Below, in pieces: positions 17,346 to 26,459 of a DNA stretch of 64,000 nt; position 1 is the first letter of the stretch, and the number at the start of each line of letters is the position of its first letter. Both the position numbers and the translations under genes were made by a program. A model generated the notes under the pieces. The model was not told the origin of the DNA, did not search any database, and saw only the letters and a program-made list of their open reading frames with translations. This stretch comes from Bacteroidota bacterium (GTDB taxonomy: Bacteria > Bacteroidota > Bacteroidia > Chitinophagales > Saprospiraceae). The stretch is taken from NCBI GenBank assembly GCA_003045895.1, contig PZPC01000024.1:1-64000 (forward strand), in the 5' to 3' direction.

Positions 17346-17382
17346 AACGACGCTTCCCGGTCAGGAAGCGTCGTTTTTGTTT
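17346..17382 (+). terminator. Rho-independent terminator after the O-methyltransferase
   Basis: A 12-bp perfect stem (aacgacgcttcc / ggaagcgtcgtt), a 6-nt loop, and a T-rich tail. Confidence 0.75.
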
Positions 17383-17400
17383 TCAATTGACCTCGAACAC

Positions 17401-17420
17401 GAAAAATGTCAGCGCATCAA
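17401..17420 (+). repeat. 20-nt dispersed repeat, copy 1
   Basis: The sequence gaaaaatgtcagcgcatcaa occurs here, 104 nt before the ATG at 17525, and again at 37692-37711, 8 nt before the ATG of the haem-binding protein. Both copies precede genes for exported or membrane-anchored proteins on the same strand. Confidence 0.5.
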
Positions 17421-17524
17421 ATCTTTTACATAGGATTTACATTGTTTTACATACAATCCAACCCTTGCAACAGCCATCCGTGATAGATTTGATGAAAATA
17501 ATTCATCATCAAATAAATTCGGAT

Positions 17525-18187
17525 ATGAATAAGCGTATTTTAATTTTTTGTACCGTACTGTCAGCCTTTGGTTTGTCAGCCTTTGGTTTGTCAGCCTTTG
17601 GTTTGTCAGCCTTTGGTTTGTCAGCCTTTGGTTTGTCAGCCTTTGGTTATCAGAATTGGGGCCATGCCGCAACGGCTCAAGCAGCAGCTACGTGCAGCAA
17701 ACCTGTTGCACCAACCCAGCAGGAAAGCATGTACTATTCGCCATTAATCGATGCCGAAATCGCCCTGAATGATCCCTATGAGCTGACCTACACAGTGGTG
17801 CAAACCGGAGCGAATCAGTACAAGCTCGTCACCAACATGCAGCTGTTTGGTGGTAGCTTTTACGTATCTCCTCATGCTACCGCCGACTTTAAAGGAAAGT
17901 TCACGATCAAAATGGACGACAACGACCACCTTAAAATGGGTGCCGATTTTCTGGAAATCCCTCGTTCGAAGGAGGTGTTCGACCCTCATCCCTTTGTCAA
18001 TGGCCCGGTCAACTGGGTCCAGGAAGACACCCAATACGAGCACCAATTAACCGTTACCTTTTCCGAGGATTTTGAGGTGCGGGGTAAGTTCGTGTTCACC
18101 ATTGAACCCAAGTGCACGCTCGAGCAGATTCCTTTCGTCATCAAATTCAAATCAGGCGTCCTGAGGATCGAGAAATGGATGTGCTAA
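17525..18187 (+). CDS. Exported protein with a tandem-repeat signal peptide
   Basis: A 220-residue protein. I take the ATG at 17525 because MNKRILIFCTVL begins a signal peptide; the 65 codons upstream in frame show no protein character. The hydrophobic core is extended by six SAFG(L/Y) units encoded by 15-bp tandem repeats (17561-17650), before a probable cleavage in the AATAQAAATC region. The mature part (about 180 residues) is beta-rich and has no family I recognise. It contains four Cys and ends in EKWMC. Copy number changes would lengthen or shorten the leader by 5 residues. Confidence 0.7.
   Translation: MNKRILIFCTVLSAFGLSAFGLSAFGLSAFGLSAFGLSAFGYQNWGHAATAQAAATCSKPVAPTQQESMYYSPLIDAEIALNDPYELTYTVVQTGANQYKLVTNMQLFGGSFYVSPHATADFKGKFTIKMDDNDHLKMGADFLEIPRSKEVFDPHPFVNGPVNWVQEDTQYEHQLTVTFSEDFEVRGKFVFTIEPKCTLEQIPFVIKFKSGVLRIEKWMC
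17561..17650 (+). repeat. 15-bp tandem repeat, six units, inside a signal peptide
   Basis: Six head-to-tail copies of tcagcctttggtttg; the first five are identical and the last ends in tat. The unit length is a multiple of three, so indels keep frame. They encode the hydrophobic core of the leader of the gene at 17525. Confidence 0.95.
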
Positions 18188-18237
18188 GCGGGAGCACTTA
18201 ATAGACTTGTACTGCTGGATTATATCGAACACTAAAA

Positions 18238-19347
18238 ATGAATGGAAAGGTGAAGTTTCAAATAATGATTTTTCTGGCCATACTCTTACTGCTAAATTTC
18301 TCGTGTAGTCCTAAAAATGCTTCCGAAACCAAGGCGGACAGGTTAACAACTGGTACAACAACTTATGGACCATCAAACCAGGATAGGGGTGCCCAACTGA
18401 AATATACTTCTGGCATACGTTCCATATTGCATGATAGCAAAGGAAATTATTGGTTGGGCAGTCACCAGGAAGGAGTTTGCCTATTTGATGGAAAGTCGTT
18501 CACCTATTTTACGGTAGAAGATGGCTTAAGTGACCATCAGGTAAGGACGATCCAGGAAGATGAGAATGGAATAATTTGGTTTGGCACGGCAAATGGCGTG
18601 AGCAGTTATGATGGTAAAGGAATCGTCAATCATACCCCCAGCAGCTTGGTCGAATTTGAACCCGCATTCCCAAATAAATGGACAAAAACCGATAATGACC
18701 TTTGGTTTAGCGCTGGAAATAAAGCAGGCGTCTATAGGTTGGATGGAAAAAAAATGAACTATTTGGCTTTCCCTATTCAAACGGATAACTCCTCGTTTGA
18801 TTCTTATAGCGTAACGGGTCTTGCAAAAGGTAAGCGTGGTTGTCTCTGGATGGCGACGTATGCAGCCGTATTTGGTTTTGACGGAAAATCCTTCCGGATA
18901 ATAGATGATGAATCCTTGGGCTATACTGAACAAACCGGAAGATTACACCTACGGAGCATTTTGGAAGATTCAAGCGGAAACCTGTGGATGGGGAACAATG
19001 GAATAGGTGTGCTCTTAATGACAGGAGATACAACGATAAATTTTTCAGCGAAAGAAGGGTTAATTCATGCCAATAGCTCCAAGGGTGGAGCCCCTTCTCC
19101 GGCGGGAACGCTTGAACACGTTTTTGCCATTGCCGAAGATCGTCAGGGGAATATTTGGTTTGGAGACCGCGACACGGGGGCATGGAAATACGACGGAAAA
19201 TCAATGACGAACTATACCGTTGATGACGAAGGTCCGACATCGAACATTTGGGCTATTTATCAGGATAGGAATGGCGAATTGCTGTTCGCAATGGGCAATG
19301 GAGGCGTGTACAAGTTGAATGGAATTGCATTTGCCAGGCTATTTTGA
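18238..19347 (+). CDS. Lipoprotein with two-component-regulator-type propeller repeats
   Basis: A 369-residue protein. The leader is MNGKVKFQIMIFLAILLLLNFSCS, where FSC is a plausible lipobox (Cys about 23). The rest is a series of Reg_prop/propeller repeats with the pattern I..D..GN.W.G....G...YDGK.......: SILHDSKGNYWLGS, TIQEDENGIIWFGT, SILEDSSGNLWMGN, AIAEDRQGNIWFGD and AIYQDRNGELLFAM. The repeats are those of the sensor half of hybrid two-component systems, but no histidine kinase follows. It is likely a surface or periplasmic beta-propeller. Same AT-rich patch as its two upstream neighbours. Confidence 0.85.
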   Translation: MNGKVKFQIMIFLAILLLLNFSCSPKNASETKADRLTTGTTTYGPSNQDRGAQLKYTSGIRSILHDSKGNYWLGSHQEGVCLFDGKSFTYFTVEDGLSDHQVRTIQEDENGIIWFGTANGVSSYDGKGIVNHTPSSLVEFEPAFPNKWTKTDNDLWFSAGNKAGVYRLDGKKMNYLAFPIQTDNSSFDSYSVTGLAKGKRGCLWMATYAAVFGFDGKSFRIIDDESLGYTEQTGRLHLRSILEDSSGNLWMGNNGIGVLLMTGDTTINFSAKEGLIHANSSKGGAPSPAGTLEHVFAIAEDRQGNIWFGDRDTGAWKYDGKSMTNYTVDDEGPTSNIWAIYQDRNGELLFAMGNGGVYKLNGIAFARLF

Positions 19348-19484
19348 CAAAACACGAATCCCCCAAAAAAAACAAGTGGACAGGTGTGCACCTCCTCAAC
19401 TCCCTCCCTCCACTCCTTAAAATGGCTGGCTTCCACCAATGTAAATCCGGTGCGCGGATAGCAAACCTCACGCCAATAAAACAA

Positions 19485-19519
19485 CAAGCCCCCGATTTAC
19501 GAGGTAAATCGGGGGCTTG
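19485..19519 (-). terminator. Bidirectional hairpin terminator
   Basis: A perfect 16-bp stem (caagcccccgatttac / gtaaatcgggggcttg) with a 3-nt loop, between the plus-strand propeller lipoprotein and the minus-strand WD40 gene. Confidence 0.75.
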
Positions 19520-19537
19520 GTATTCGCACCACCGTGT

Positions 19538-21946
19538 TTAGCGGCCAGCTGCGGCAGCCGTAAATTCAGTAGCCTTTTTCTCATCGGTGGCCCGTGCGGC
19601 GGCATCCAATTGCAGCTGGGCACGAGACGTGTAGAAATCGGCGAAGGCCGTCAGGAGGGGTGCGCTGGCGCTGGCCTTCAGCTTTTCCACTACCGCCGGC
19701 TGGCTCAGGAAGATGTCTTCCAGGTCGTAGGCCAGCACGTCGTCGCTACTGAGGAAGCTGAAAAAATCGGCTTCCGTGAGCTGGTCGCGCAGTTTGGTAG
19801 GGGGTAAAAAGACTTTCCCGGCGGCACCGGGGAAATAGAAGCCATCCCCTTCGGTTGACCAGACGAGTTGTTTTACGCTGCCGTCGGAAATAGGCAGCAG
19901 GGCCAGCAGGCTGGCCGATTTGAGGTTCCAGATTCCCATGTTGCCATCGGCACCCTGGGAGATGAGGTACTGGTTGTCGGGGGAAGCCTCGAGGGCCACG
20001 ATATTGCTTTTGTGCCCTTTGAGCAAGGTTTTGTTGTTGCTGCTGATGACGAGGTAGGGCCCCGCGGCGGTGGCGGTCGTGCCGGTTTTAGTTGTTACCG
20101 AAACACCCGCAGAGCTATTAATGGGTGAGGTGCCTTGCGCAGCTGTCCATTGTACCAGGGGCCCGTTCGTTTCCTGCACTTCGAGGTGCTGGTCGTCGGT
20201 CCAGCGCAGCGAACCCAGGGTCGTTGGGTTGGTGCCCGTAAAGAGCAGTTCGTTGTTTTTGGCGTTCCACACGTAGAGGAATTCGTCGGAAGCCTGCGCG
20301 GCAATGTACGATTGCTGGGGCGACCAGGCCAGCGCCATGATGTAGGTGCCAATGTTGTTGCTGGTCACCAGTTCGTCGCCGGTACCGGGATCCCAGAAGC
20401 GGATAACGCCATCGTCACCGCCGGAGGCCAGCACCTTGCTGTCGGGCGAAAAAGCGACGGCGCGTACCCAGTCGGTATGCCCACCCAGGAAGTGGACCAT
20501 CTCGCCGGATGCCGCATCCCAGACGCCAACATTTTGGTCGTCGGATCCCGTGGCCAGCAGGCGGCCGTTGGGCGACCAGGCCACGCTCCGGATCCAGTCG
20601 GTATGCGAATTGATGACAAAGTCGATGGTACCCGTTTCCAGGTTGACCACCTGTACGGCGTAGTCGCCATCAATTACGGCCAGTCGCTTACCGTCGGGTG
20701 AAGGGAAGAGTTGGGAGGCCGTCGGCAACAATTGGCCCAGGATCGCTTCCAGTTGATTCCCTTCGGGAGCCGTAACGTCCTCGGCAGCTGCTACGGTTGA
20801 TTCGTCGATGAAGAGGCGATGCACCGGACTGTCTTGTCCCTGGTTGTAGATGGCTACTTCGTAGGCGCTGGTCACGGCAAACTGCTCGCCGGAGGGCGAG
20901 AAGTCAATGTCCATCCAGGCGGTTTCCGGCGCTACAGCATTGTAATAGGTTTGTTCGTCGGTACGAATATTTTGTACGATGATGGTGCCACCATTGTCGG
21001 CCGAAGCCACCATTTTGCCATTGGGCGACCAGGCAACGGTCATGACCCAGTTTTCGTGCCCAGCCAGGTTTTTGGTAGGCGCGCTTTCGGTCGGTGAATC
21101 GTAGAGGTAAACGTGCAGGTCGTCGGAACAACTGACCAATGCTTTCCCGACGGGGGAGAAAGCGACGTCGCGGCAATAGTCTTCGTGGTTGCTGAAGCTT
21201 TTGGCCAGGCTGCCATCGGTCAGTGACCAGATGGTGACGGTACTGTCGTCACTGGCGGCGGCGATCATGCTGCCGTCAGCCGACCAGCTCACGGCACGTA
21301 TCCAGTCGGTATGGCCTTCGAAAGCCTGTTCCTGCTCGCCGCTGCTAATATTGTAGACGAAGACCGTGTTTTGGTCGCCACCAGCGGCCAGGTAGCGGCC
21401 ATTGGGCGACCAGCTCACGGCGCGGATGTAGTCGTTGTTTTGCCATTCCCGAACGGTGCTGCCGTCGCGCATGTTGCGGATGGTGACCGTGCCGTCGCTG
21501 GCGCCGTAGGCCAGTTGTTGGCCGTCGGGCGACCACGCCACGTCGAGCACGCCCGTGCCGTTGATCAGCAAATCCTCCGCGAGGGTGCCACTTTTGACAT
21601 CGTAAAGGCGCACGTGGCCATCTGCCATGGCGACGGCCAGCTGGGTGCCATTGGGTGACCAACTGCTGGCGCTGAAGGAAATATCGATGTATGTTTCGCC
21701 ATCGTAGCCTTCTTCATAATTGGGCGTGGTGTAGTACGTTTCGTAGAGCAGGCGCTGCAGGCTGGGGTCGGCCGGCGCCAGGTAGTCGCAGCCCATGATG
21801 GCCAGGGCCATGGCTTTGCTGCGGCCTTCGCGCTCGGCGGCACTTTTAACCTGGGTTTTGAATTGTTCAATAAGGAGTTCTTTGGATTGGCCGAAAGCCA
21901 GCAAGGTAACCGCAGCCAGGCAGCAGGTTAATAAGGTCTTTTTCAA
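19538..21946 (-). CDS. Exported WD40-repeat protein
   Basis: An 802-residue protein with a signal peptide (MKKTLLTCCLAAVTLLAFG). After about 60 residues of helical lead comes a series of roughly a dozen WD40 repeats: VAWSPDGQQLAYGASDGTVTIRN, VSWSADGSMIAAASDDSTVTIWS, VAWSPNGRLLATGSDDQNVGVWD, VAFSPDSKVLASGGDDGVIRFWD. It would form one or two beta-propellers in the periplasm or outside. The C-terminus (about 705-802) is helical, without a T9SS sorting domain. WD40 proteins are scaffolds; the partner is unknown. It is divergent from the aldolase gene across 118 bp. Confidence 0.88.
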   Translation of the reverse strand: MKKTLLTCCLAAVTLLAFGQSKELLIEQFKTQVKSAAEREGRSKAMALAIMGCDYLAPADPSLQRLLYETYYTTPNYEEGYDGETYIDISFSASSWSPNGTQLAVAMADGHVRLYDVKSGTLAEDLLINGTGVLDVAWSPDGQQLAYGASDGTVTIRNMRDGSTVREWQNNDYIRAVSWSPNGRYLAAGGDQNTVFVYNISSGEQEQAFEGHTDWIRAVSWSADGSMIAAASDDSTVTIWSLTDGSLAKSFSNHEDYCRDVAFSPVGKALVSCSDDLHVYLYDSPTESAPTKNLAGHENWVMTVAWSPNGKMVASADNGGTIIVQNIRTDEQTYYNAVAPETAWMDIDFSPSGEQFAVTSAYEVAIYNQGQDSPVHRLFIDESTVAAAEDVTAPEGNQLEAILGQLLPTASQLFPSPDGKRLAVIDGDYAVQVVNLETGTIDFVINSHTDWIRSVAWSPNGRLLATGSDDQNVGVWDAASGEMVHFLGGHTDWVRAVAFSPDSKVLASGGDDGVIRFWDPGTGDELVTSNNIGTYIMALAWSPQQSYIAAQASDEFLYVWNAKNNELLFTGTNPTTLGSLRWTDDQHLEVQETNGPLVQWTAAQGTSPINSSAGVSVTTKTGTTATAAGPYLVISSNNKTLLKGHKSNIVALEASPDNQYLISQGADGNMGIWNLKSASLLALLPISDGSVKQLVWSTEGDGFYFPGAAGKVFLPPTKLRDQLTEADFFSFLSSDDVLAYDLEDIFLSQPAVVEKLKASASAPLLTAFADFYTSRAQLQLDAAARATDEKKATEFTAAAAGR

Positions 21947-22064
21947 GTTGTTCAGTTTTGTTTTAAAATTAGGAATGTGTAGCAGTACGAATCTTTAGTC
22001 ATTACGTTTAACGCCCGTCGTTTATTACAAAAGTGCGCTAAATTTACGGGATAAAACGAAAATA

Positions 22065-22676
22065 ATGGACGAAGGGTACATCAAGTTTCAACCCGTCTGG
22101 GAACAACGTCCGGCATTTCCTGCCAATGACTTTCCCGACTTGCTGTACTGGCGCCAGCGCTGCTATACAGCGGGGTGGATTGGCGCCTATCCGGATGGGA
22201 TTGGGTTTGGCAACATCTCGCAACGGATTGCAGGCAGCGATCAGTTTTACATCAGTGGTTCGGCTACCGGGAATTTTGCCGTGCTGACTCCCGCACACGT
22301 GGCGCGGGTTACGGCGGTGGCTGCCGCCCGCAATCAATTGTGGTGTGCCGGCCCCATTATCGCCTCTTCCGAAAGCATGAGCCACGCCGTGCTCTACGAG
22401 CAACTGCCGGGAGTGGGGGGCGTCATCCACGCGCACCACCTGGGGCTGTGGGAAAACCTGCTGCACCAGGTACCCACCACTGCCGCTGCGGCGCCCTATG
22501 GCTCGCCGGAAATGGTGGCGAGCATCGTGGATCTGCTGCAAACCACCGACCTGGCAGCACGCAAAATATTTGTGATGGAAGGGCACCGGGAAGGCATCTT
22601 TACCTTCGGGCAAGACCTGGCGGAGGCGTTTGCGGTGTTGGCGGCCTATTTTGCTGGCATTTTAACCCCCTTTTAG
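22065..22676 (+). CDS. Class II aldolase/adducin-family protein
   Basis: A 203-residue protein with the family fold: YPDGIGFGNISQRIAGSDQFYISGSATGNF (GNIS phosphate-binding loop), a central ASSESMSHAVLYEQLPGVGGVIHAHHLGLW with the zinc-binding HxHH, and a distal VMEGHREGIFTFGQDLAEAF with the third His. Class II aldolases of this kind cleave or epimerise sugar phosphates such as fuculose or ribulose phosphate, or dehydrate methylthioribulose 1-phosphate (MtnB). MtnB would complement mtnA in this window, but the sequence alone does not decide it. Confidence 0.8.
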   Translation: MDEGYIKFQPVWEQRPAFPANDFPDLLYWRQRCYTAGWIGAYPDGIGFGNISQRIAGSDQFYISGSATGNFAVLTPAHVARVTAVAAARNQLWCAGPIIASSESMSHAVLYEQLPGVGGVIHAHHLGLWENLLHQVPTTAAAAPYGSPEMVASIVDLLQTTDLAARKIFVMEGHREGIFTFGQDLAEAFAVLAAYFAGILTPF

Positions 22677-23398
22677 GTTACTGGTTTTGACCCCCTTTGG
22701 GCTAATTAACCCAATCAGGGGCTGGCGTTCAGGCCCTGCGGGTGGGGGGCACCCAGGGCTGTCGAATCTGAAAATAACCAATATAATCAACAAGGTTTTC
22801 TTCTAAAATTAGTTCTCGCAACGCAGCAACGAAAGCAAAGTCTCGCAACGAAAGAGCTTGCCACGCTTTTTAGCGTGGACGTGCTTTTAAACTTTGTTGA
22901 TCGTCGCTGCACACCTCTGATGATAACCCATCCCCCAGCCACGCCGAAGGGGCGTGGCAGGCCCTTCCCTTGAAAAGGAAGGGAGGCGTGCTGCGCGTAT
23001 TTGCAAGGTTTTGACAGCTGTGAATAGTCGTCAATCGCCTATTTCAGGGCTTTTGAGCAGTGCAATAGTCTCGGACCAGTTGCAAGTTAACTGCCAGCGT
23101 TGAATTTACTACTGGCCTTGGCAAAAATCGCGCGTCTGGACTCCCACGCCGAAGGGGCGTGGCAAGGGGATGGGTTTTCTTGAATGCGCCATTTTCGGAT
23201 AAACATCGCGATAACGCATTAAATATTTCCAGATTCGACAGCCCTGAGCCCCCCTTCTCCCAAAAGGATTGCTAGATCCCGACAAAAAAATAGCCACCAA
23301 AACACCGAAAGCACCGAATCCCACTAAACTTGGTTCGTGAAATTTTCGTGCCTTTGGTGGCTTGGTGGCTATAAAAAATCTTCGTGGCGGAGGTCTAC
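22677..23398. other. 722-bp intergenic region rich in degenerate repeats
   Basis: It lies between convergent genes, and no gene is seen. It holds two copies of an inverted-repeat unit (ccacgccgaaggggcgtgg, about 22936-22955 and 23143-23161), and text at 22724-22755 similar to 27212-27235 (ggcgttcaggcc.tg.gggtggg). It ends in a long imperfect inverted repeat at 23291-23371. It looks like an accumulation of short intergenic elements rather than a decayed gene. Confidence 0.5.
23291..23371. repeat. Imperfect long inverted repeat
   Basis: The left arm (tagccaccaaaacaccgaaagcaccgaa, 23291-23318) pairs imperfectly with the right arm (ttcgtgcctttggtggcttggtggcta, 23345-23371). It sits 28 nt past the stop of the minus-strand cyclophilin gene and may act as its terminator. 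Confidence 0.5.
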
Positions 23399-23902
<504 letters not shown>

Positions 23903-23921
23903 GTTTTTTATTTTTAAGCCG

Positions 23922-23929
23922 CAAAGATA
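23922..23929 (-). promoter_or_regulatory. Putative -7 box (TATCTTTG) of the cyclophilin gene
   Basis: A full match to TAnnTTTG on the minus strand, 19 nt before the start codon at 23902. The -33 element is not obvious. Confidence 0.4.
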
Positions 23930-24056
23930 AGGGATCAGGGGCTCTTAACGTTGTTTTTTTGATTGGCGGACAATTTTTGTGATACAGATCAAGCAAAAAC
24001 GACCACAAAGTAGTACCGAAGGATTTTTTAAAATCCGCCTTTATGCACAGCCCCTA

Positions 24057-25616
24057 CTACGCGCCCAGATCCAGTTGTTCGAGTTGGGCAAATTCCGCAA
24101 AATCTGGAAAATGGGCTTGTGCTTCCCGCAGGGTAGCCGAAAAAAGCTGGTCGTGGCGGAGCTGGTAATAGCAGAGGATGCGGTTGTAATAGCTGTCGGG
24201 CGTGTGGCCAAAGTGGTCGGTGGAATACTGGAAATAGCGGACGGCATCATCATAGTAAGCCAGGGCGTAGAGGAGGCCACCAATCTCAAAAGCCAGGTCG
24301 GCTGGCTCGTTGAGGGTAAAATACATGCCCCAAATTTGGTGCAGGGTCTGCGCCAGGCGGGTGCGCTCGTTGAAAGTTACCTGGAGGGAAAGTTGCTTGA
24401 GGCGGGGCAGTACATTTTTAAAAAGTGTGGAGTCATAGCCGCCCATGCGCAATACGCCAATGAGTTCGGGCAGGTCCATATCGTTGATGTGCCGGTAAGT
24501 GAATTTCATCAGGCCGCTAATATCATCGGGCCCAAAACCGTTGACCACCCGTTGGTAGGCGGCGCGGGTTTCGGTAAAACGCTCCCCTTTCGGTAAAAAA
24601 AGCAGGCAGCCCAATTCCAGGTTGAAGGTGGCAAATTCCGGGAAGAATACCGTTCCGGCGTGTTGCTGGCAATAGGCACCCAAGGCATGGTAATTCACCG
24701 AAAAGGAGACGCTGCCGTGGGTAATCATTTTGGGTGCAGGCGCGTGTTCCAGGTCGTGGATTTCGTGAAAACCTTTGTCCATAGAAAGGACGAACAGCCC
24801 CTTTTGCGAAAGCTGGCGCAGGTTGTCGAGGCACTCCAGGCCGAGCCGTGGAAACAACAGGAAGGTATTGAAAACCAGTTGGCGGTAGCCTGCCAGGATA
24901 CTATTGAAAATTGGGTTTTCGTAACCTGGCCTGGCCAGTGGCGCCGTGTCGTAAACCAGTTCCAGTGCGGCAAACAACGCTGCTTCGTCCAGCCCCGTCG
25001 GGTCGACGGCCGAGGTGAGCGCCACCGTACAACTGGACAGTTGCCCGTCTTTAAAATAAAAAAGATCGTTGGGCAGGGAGTCGAAAAAATAATTGGCAAT
25101 GGCCAGCAAGGGCTGCTGTAAGTCGGCGGCGGCAATGGTGATGCCAGCGTGGCGCAGCTCCAGTTCCTGACTGCCGATGGCATCGAAATAAGCCACATCC
25201 AGTCGGCCGTCCGCAAAATAAGGTTGAAACTGGGGGTGTTGCTGAAAAAACTGCAGGTTGTCTTCCACAATATCGCTCAGCACGTAGCAGTAGGGGGGGA
25301 GCTGCATCCCGGCCTGCGCCGTGAAGACCTCCAGGTGCCGGAGAATGTGAAAAGCCAGGCGGCCGTGCCCGGCACCCAGTTCCAGCAGGTACACTTTGTC
25401 GTGGTGTTGGCCCTGGTCGGCCAGGTCACGCAGGAAGGCAAAGATCAACTCGGCGTAGGTCTTGCCCACCATCGAGTTGCTGGTGAGGTGATGCGGCACG
25501 GTGCCCGCGCGCCAGGCTTCTACCCCCGTCTTCTGGTAGTAGTCGCGGTTGAGTTGCCAGATCAGGCTCTCCGCAAAAGGCCTGGCGGTTTCGATTTCGT
25601 AGCGGTGGTGCTGCAT
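24057..25616 (-). CDS. MidA-like SAM-dependent methyltransferase with helical C-terminus
   Basis: A 519-residue protein. The N-terminal 350 residues carry a class I methyltransferase core with motif I YLLELGAGHGRLAFHIL (about 97-113), an acidic turn VLSDIVEDNLQFF, and ANYFFDSLPNDLFYFKDGQ, a layout reminiscent of MidA/NDUFAF7 methyltransferases. The C-terminal part has TPR-like helical pairs (FEIGGLLYALAYYDDAVRYFQYSTDHFG, SYYNRILCYYQLRHDQLFSATL). Substrate unknown; MidA proteins methylate an arginine of respiratory complex I in eukaryotes. The gene stands alone, divergent from queE. Confidence 0.75.
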   Translation of the reverse strand: MQHHRYEIETARPFAESLIWQLNRDYYQKTGVEAWRAGTVPHHLTSNSMVGKTYAELIFAFLRDLADQGQHHDKVYLLELGAGHGRLAFHILRHLEVFTAQAGMQLPPYCYVLSDIVEDNLQFFQQHPQFQPYFADGRLDVAYFDAIGSQELELRHAGITIAAADLQQPLLAIANYFFDSLPNDLFYFKDGQLSSCTVALTSAVDPTGLDEAALFAALELVYDTAPLARPGYENPIFNSILAGYRQLVFNTFLLFPRLGLECLDNLRQLSQKGLFVLSMDKGFHEIHDLEHAPAPKMITHGSVSFSVNYHALGAYCQQHAGTVFFPEFATFNLELGCLLFLPKGERFTETRAAYQRVVNGFGPDDISGLMKFTYRHINDMDLPELIGVLRMGGYDSTLFKNVLPRLKQLSLQVTFNERTRLAQTLHQIWGMYFTLNEPADLAFEIGGLLYALAYYDDAVRYFQYSTDHFGHTPDSYYNRILCYYQLRHDQLFSATLREAQAHFPDFAEFAQLEQLDLGA

Positions 25617-25793
25617 GGTCTCTCTGAGTGTTTGGCTACGTAGCTAATCGTTGGATCCTCCAGGGTGAAAAAAGCGAAGTGCTCTTGGTGGTTTTCGTTC
25701 CTCCCTGTCTCCGGGCCCTGGGGGTAAAAGTTGCAATTGGTAAAGAAATCTACTTAGCTAACGCCGAAGGTACTTAATTCTTAACCCGTTCCT

Positions 25794-25801
25794 TACCTTT
25801 G
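25794..25801 (+). promoter_or_regulatory. Putative -7 box (TACCTTTG) 4 nt before the queE ATG
   Basis: An exact TAnnTTTG match ending 4 nt before the start codon. If used, transcription would begin at or just inside the ATG, giving a leaderless mRNA. No -33 TTG at the usual spacing is clear. Confidence 0.4.
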
Positions 25802-25805
25802 TACC

Positions 25806-26444
25806 ATGGAAACCTACAAGGTCAAAGAGATCTACTATACCCTCCAGGGCGAGGGTGCACAAACGGGCCGCCCGGCCGTTTTTTGCCGCTTCACGGGCTG
25901 CAACCTCTGGACGGGGCGGGAGGAAGATCGCCACAAGGCCATCTGCCAGTTCTGTGACACCGATTTCTGGGGAACCGACGGCGTCCACGGCGGGCGTTAC
26001 GGTGCGGAGGAATTGGCGGCCAAGATTGCCAGCCTGTGGCCGGAAGCCGTGCAGCAGGGCCAGCGCTACGTGGTGTGTACCGGGGGCGAACCCCTGCTGC
26101 AACTGGACGAGCCGCTGATCGAGGCGCTGCACCGCCACCATTTCGAGGTGGCCGTGGAAACCAACGGCACCCAACCCGCACCGGCGGGCCTCGACTGGAT
26201 CTGCGTGAGCCCCAAAGCAGGCGCCGACCTCGTCCTGACCCACGGCCACGAACTCAAGTTGGTGTATCCCCAGCCCGGCGCAGAACCCGAACGGTTTACC
26301 GGGCTCGATTTTACCCATTTTTTCCTCCAGCCCATGGATTCGCCCCAGCAGCAGGAAAACATCCGCGCTACCCTGGCCTACTGCCTGGCGAACCCCCAGT
26401 GGCGGCTGAGCCTGCAAACCCATAAGGTGCTGGAAATTGATTAA
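25806..26444 (+). CDS. queE: 7-carboxy-7-deazaguanine synthase (radical SAM)
   Basis: A 212-residue QueE, which contracts 6-carboxytetrahydropterin to 7-carboxy-7-deazaguanine for queuosine or deazaguanine synthesis. It shows the opening YYTLQGEGAQTGRPAVFCRFTGCNLW and a C-x14-C-x2-C cluster motif (GCN ... ICQFCDTDFWGTDG) as in the E. coli type rather than CxxxCxxC. VVCTGGEPLLQLDE and the Asn of ETNGTQ are also present. queC, queD and queF are not in the window. The following gene starts 15 nt after its stop, so the two are probably co-transcribed. Confidence 0.95.
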   Translation: METYKVKEIYYTLQGEGAQTGRPAVFCRFTGCNLWTGREEDRHKAICQFCDTDFWGTDGVHGGRYGAEELAAKIASLWPEAVQQGQRYVVCTGGEPLLQLDEPLIEALHRHHFEVAVETNGTQPAPAGLDWICVSPKAGADLVLTHGHELKLVYPQPGAEPERFTGLDFTHFFLQPMDSPQQQENIRATLAYCLANPQWRLSLQTHKVLEID

Positions 26445-26459
26445 GGACCACTTGAACGG

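Noticed and set aside
17330-17524. N-terminal extension of the SAFGL protein from the ATG at 17330
   Set aside because: It runs through the upstream terminator and has no protein-like features, while the ATG at 17525 begins a proper leader.
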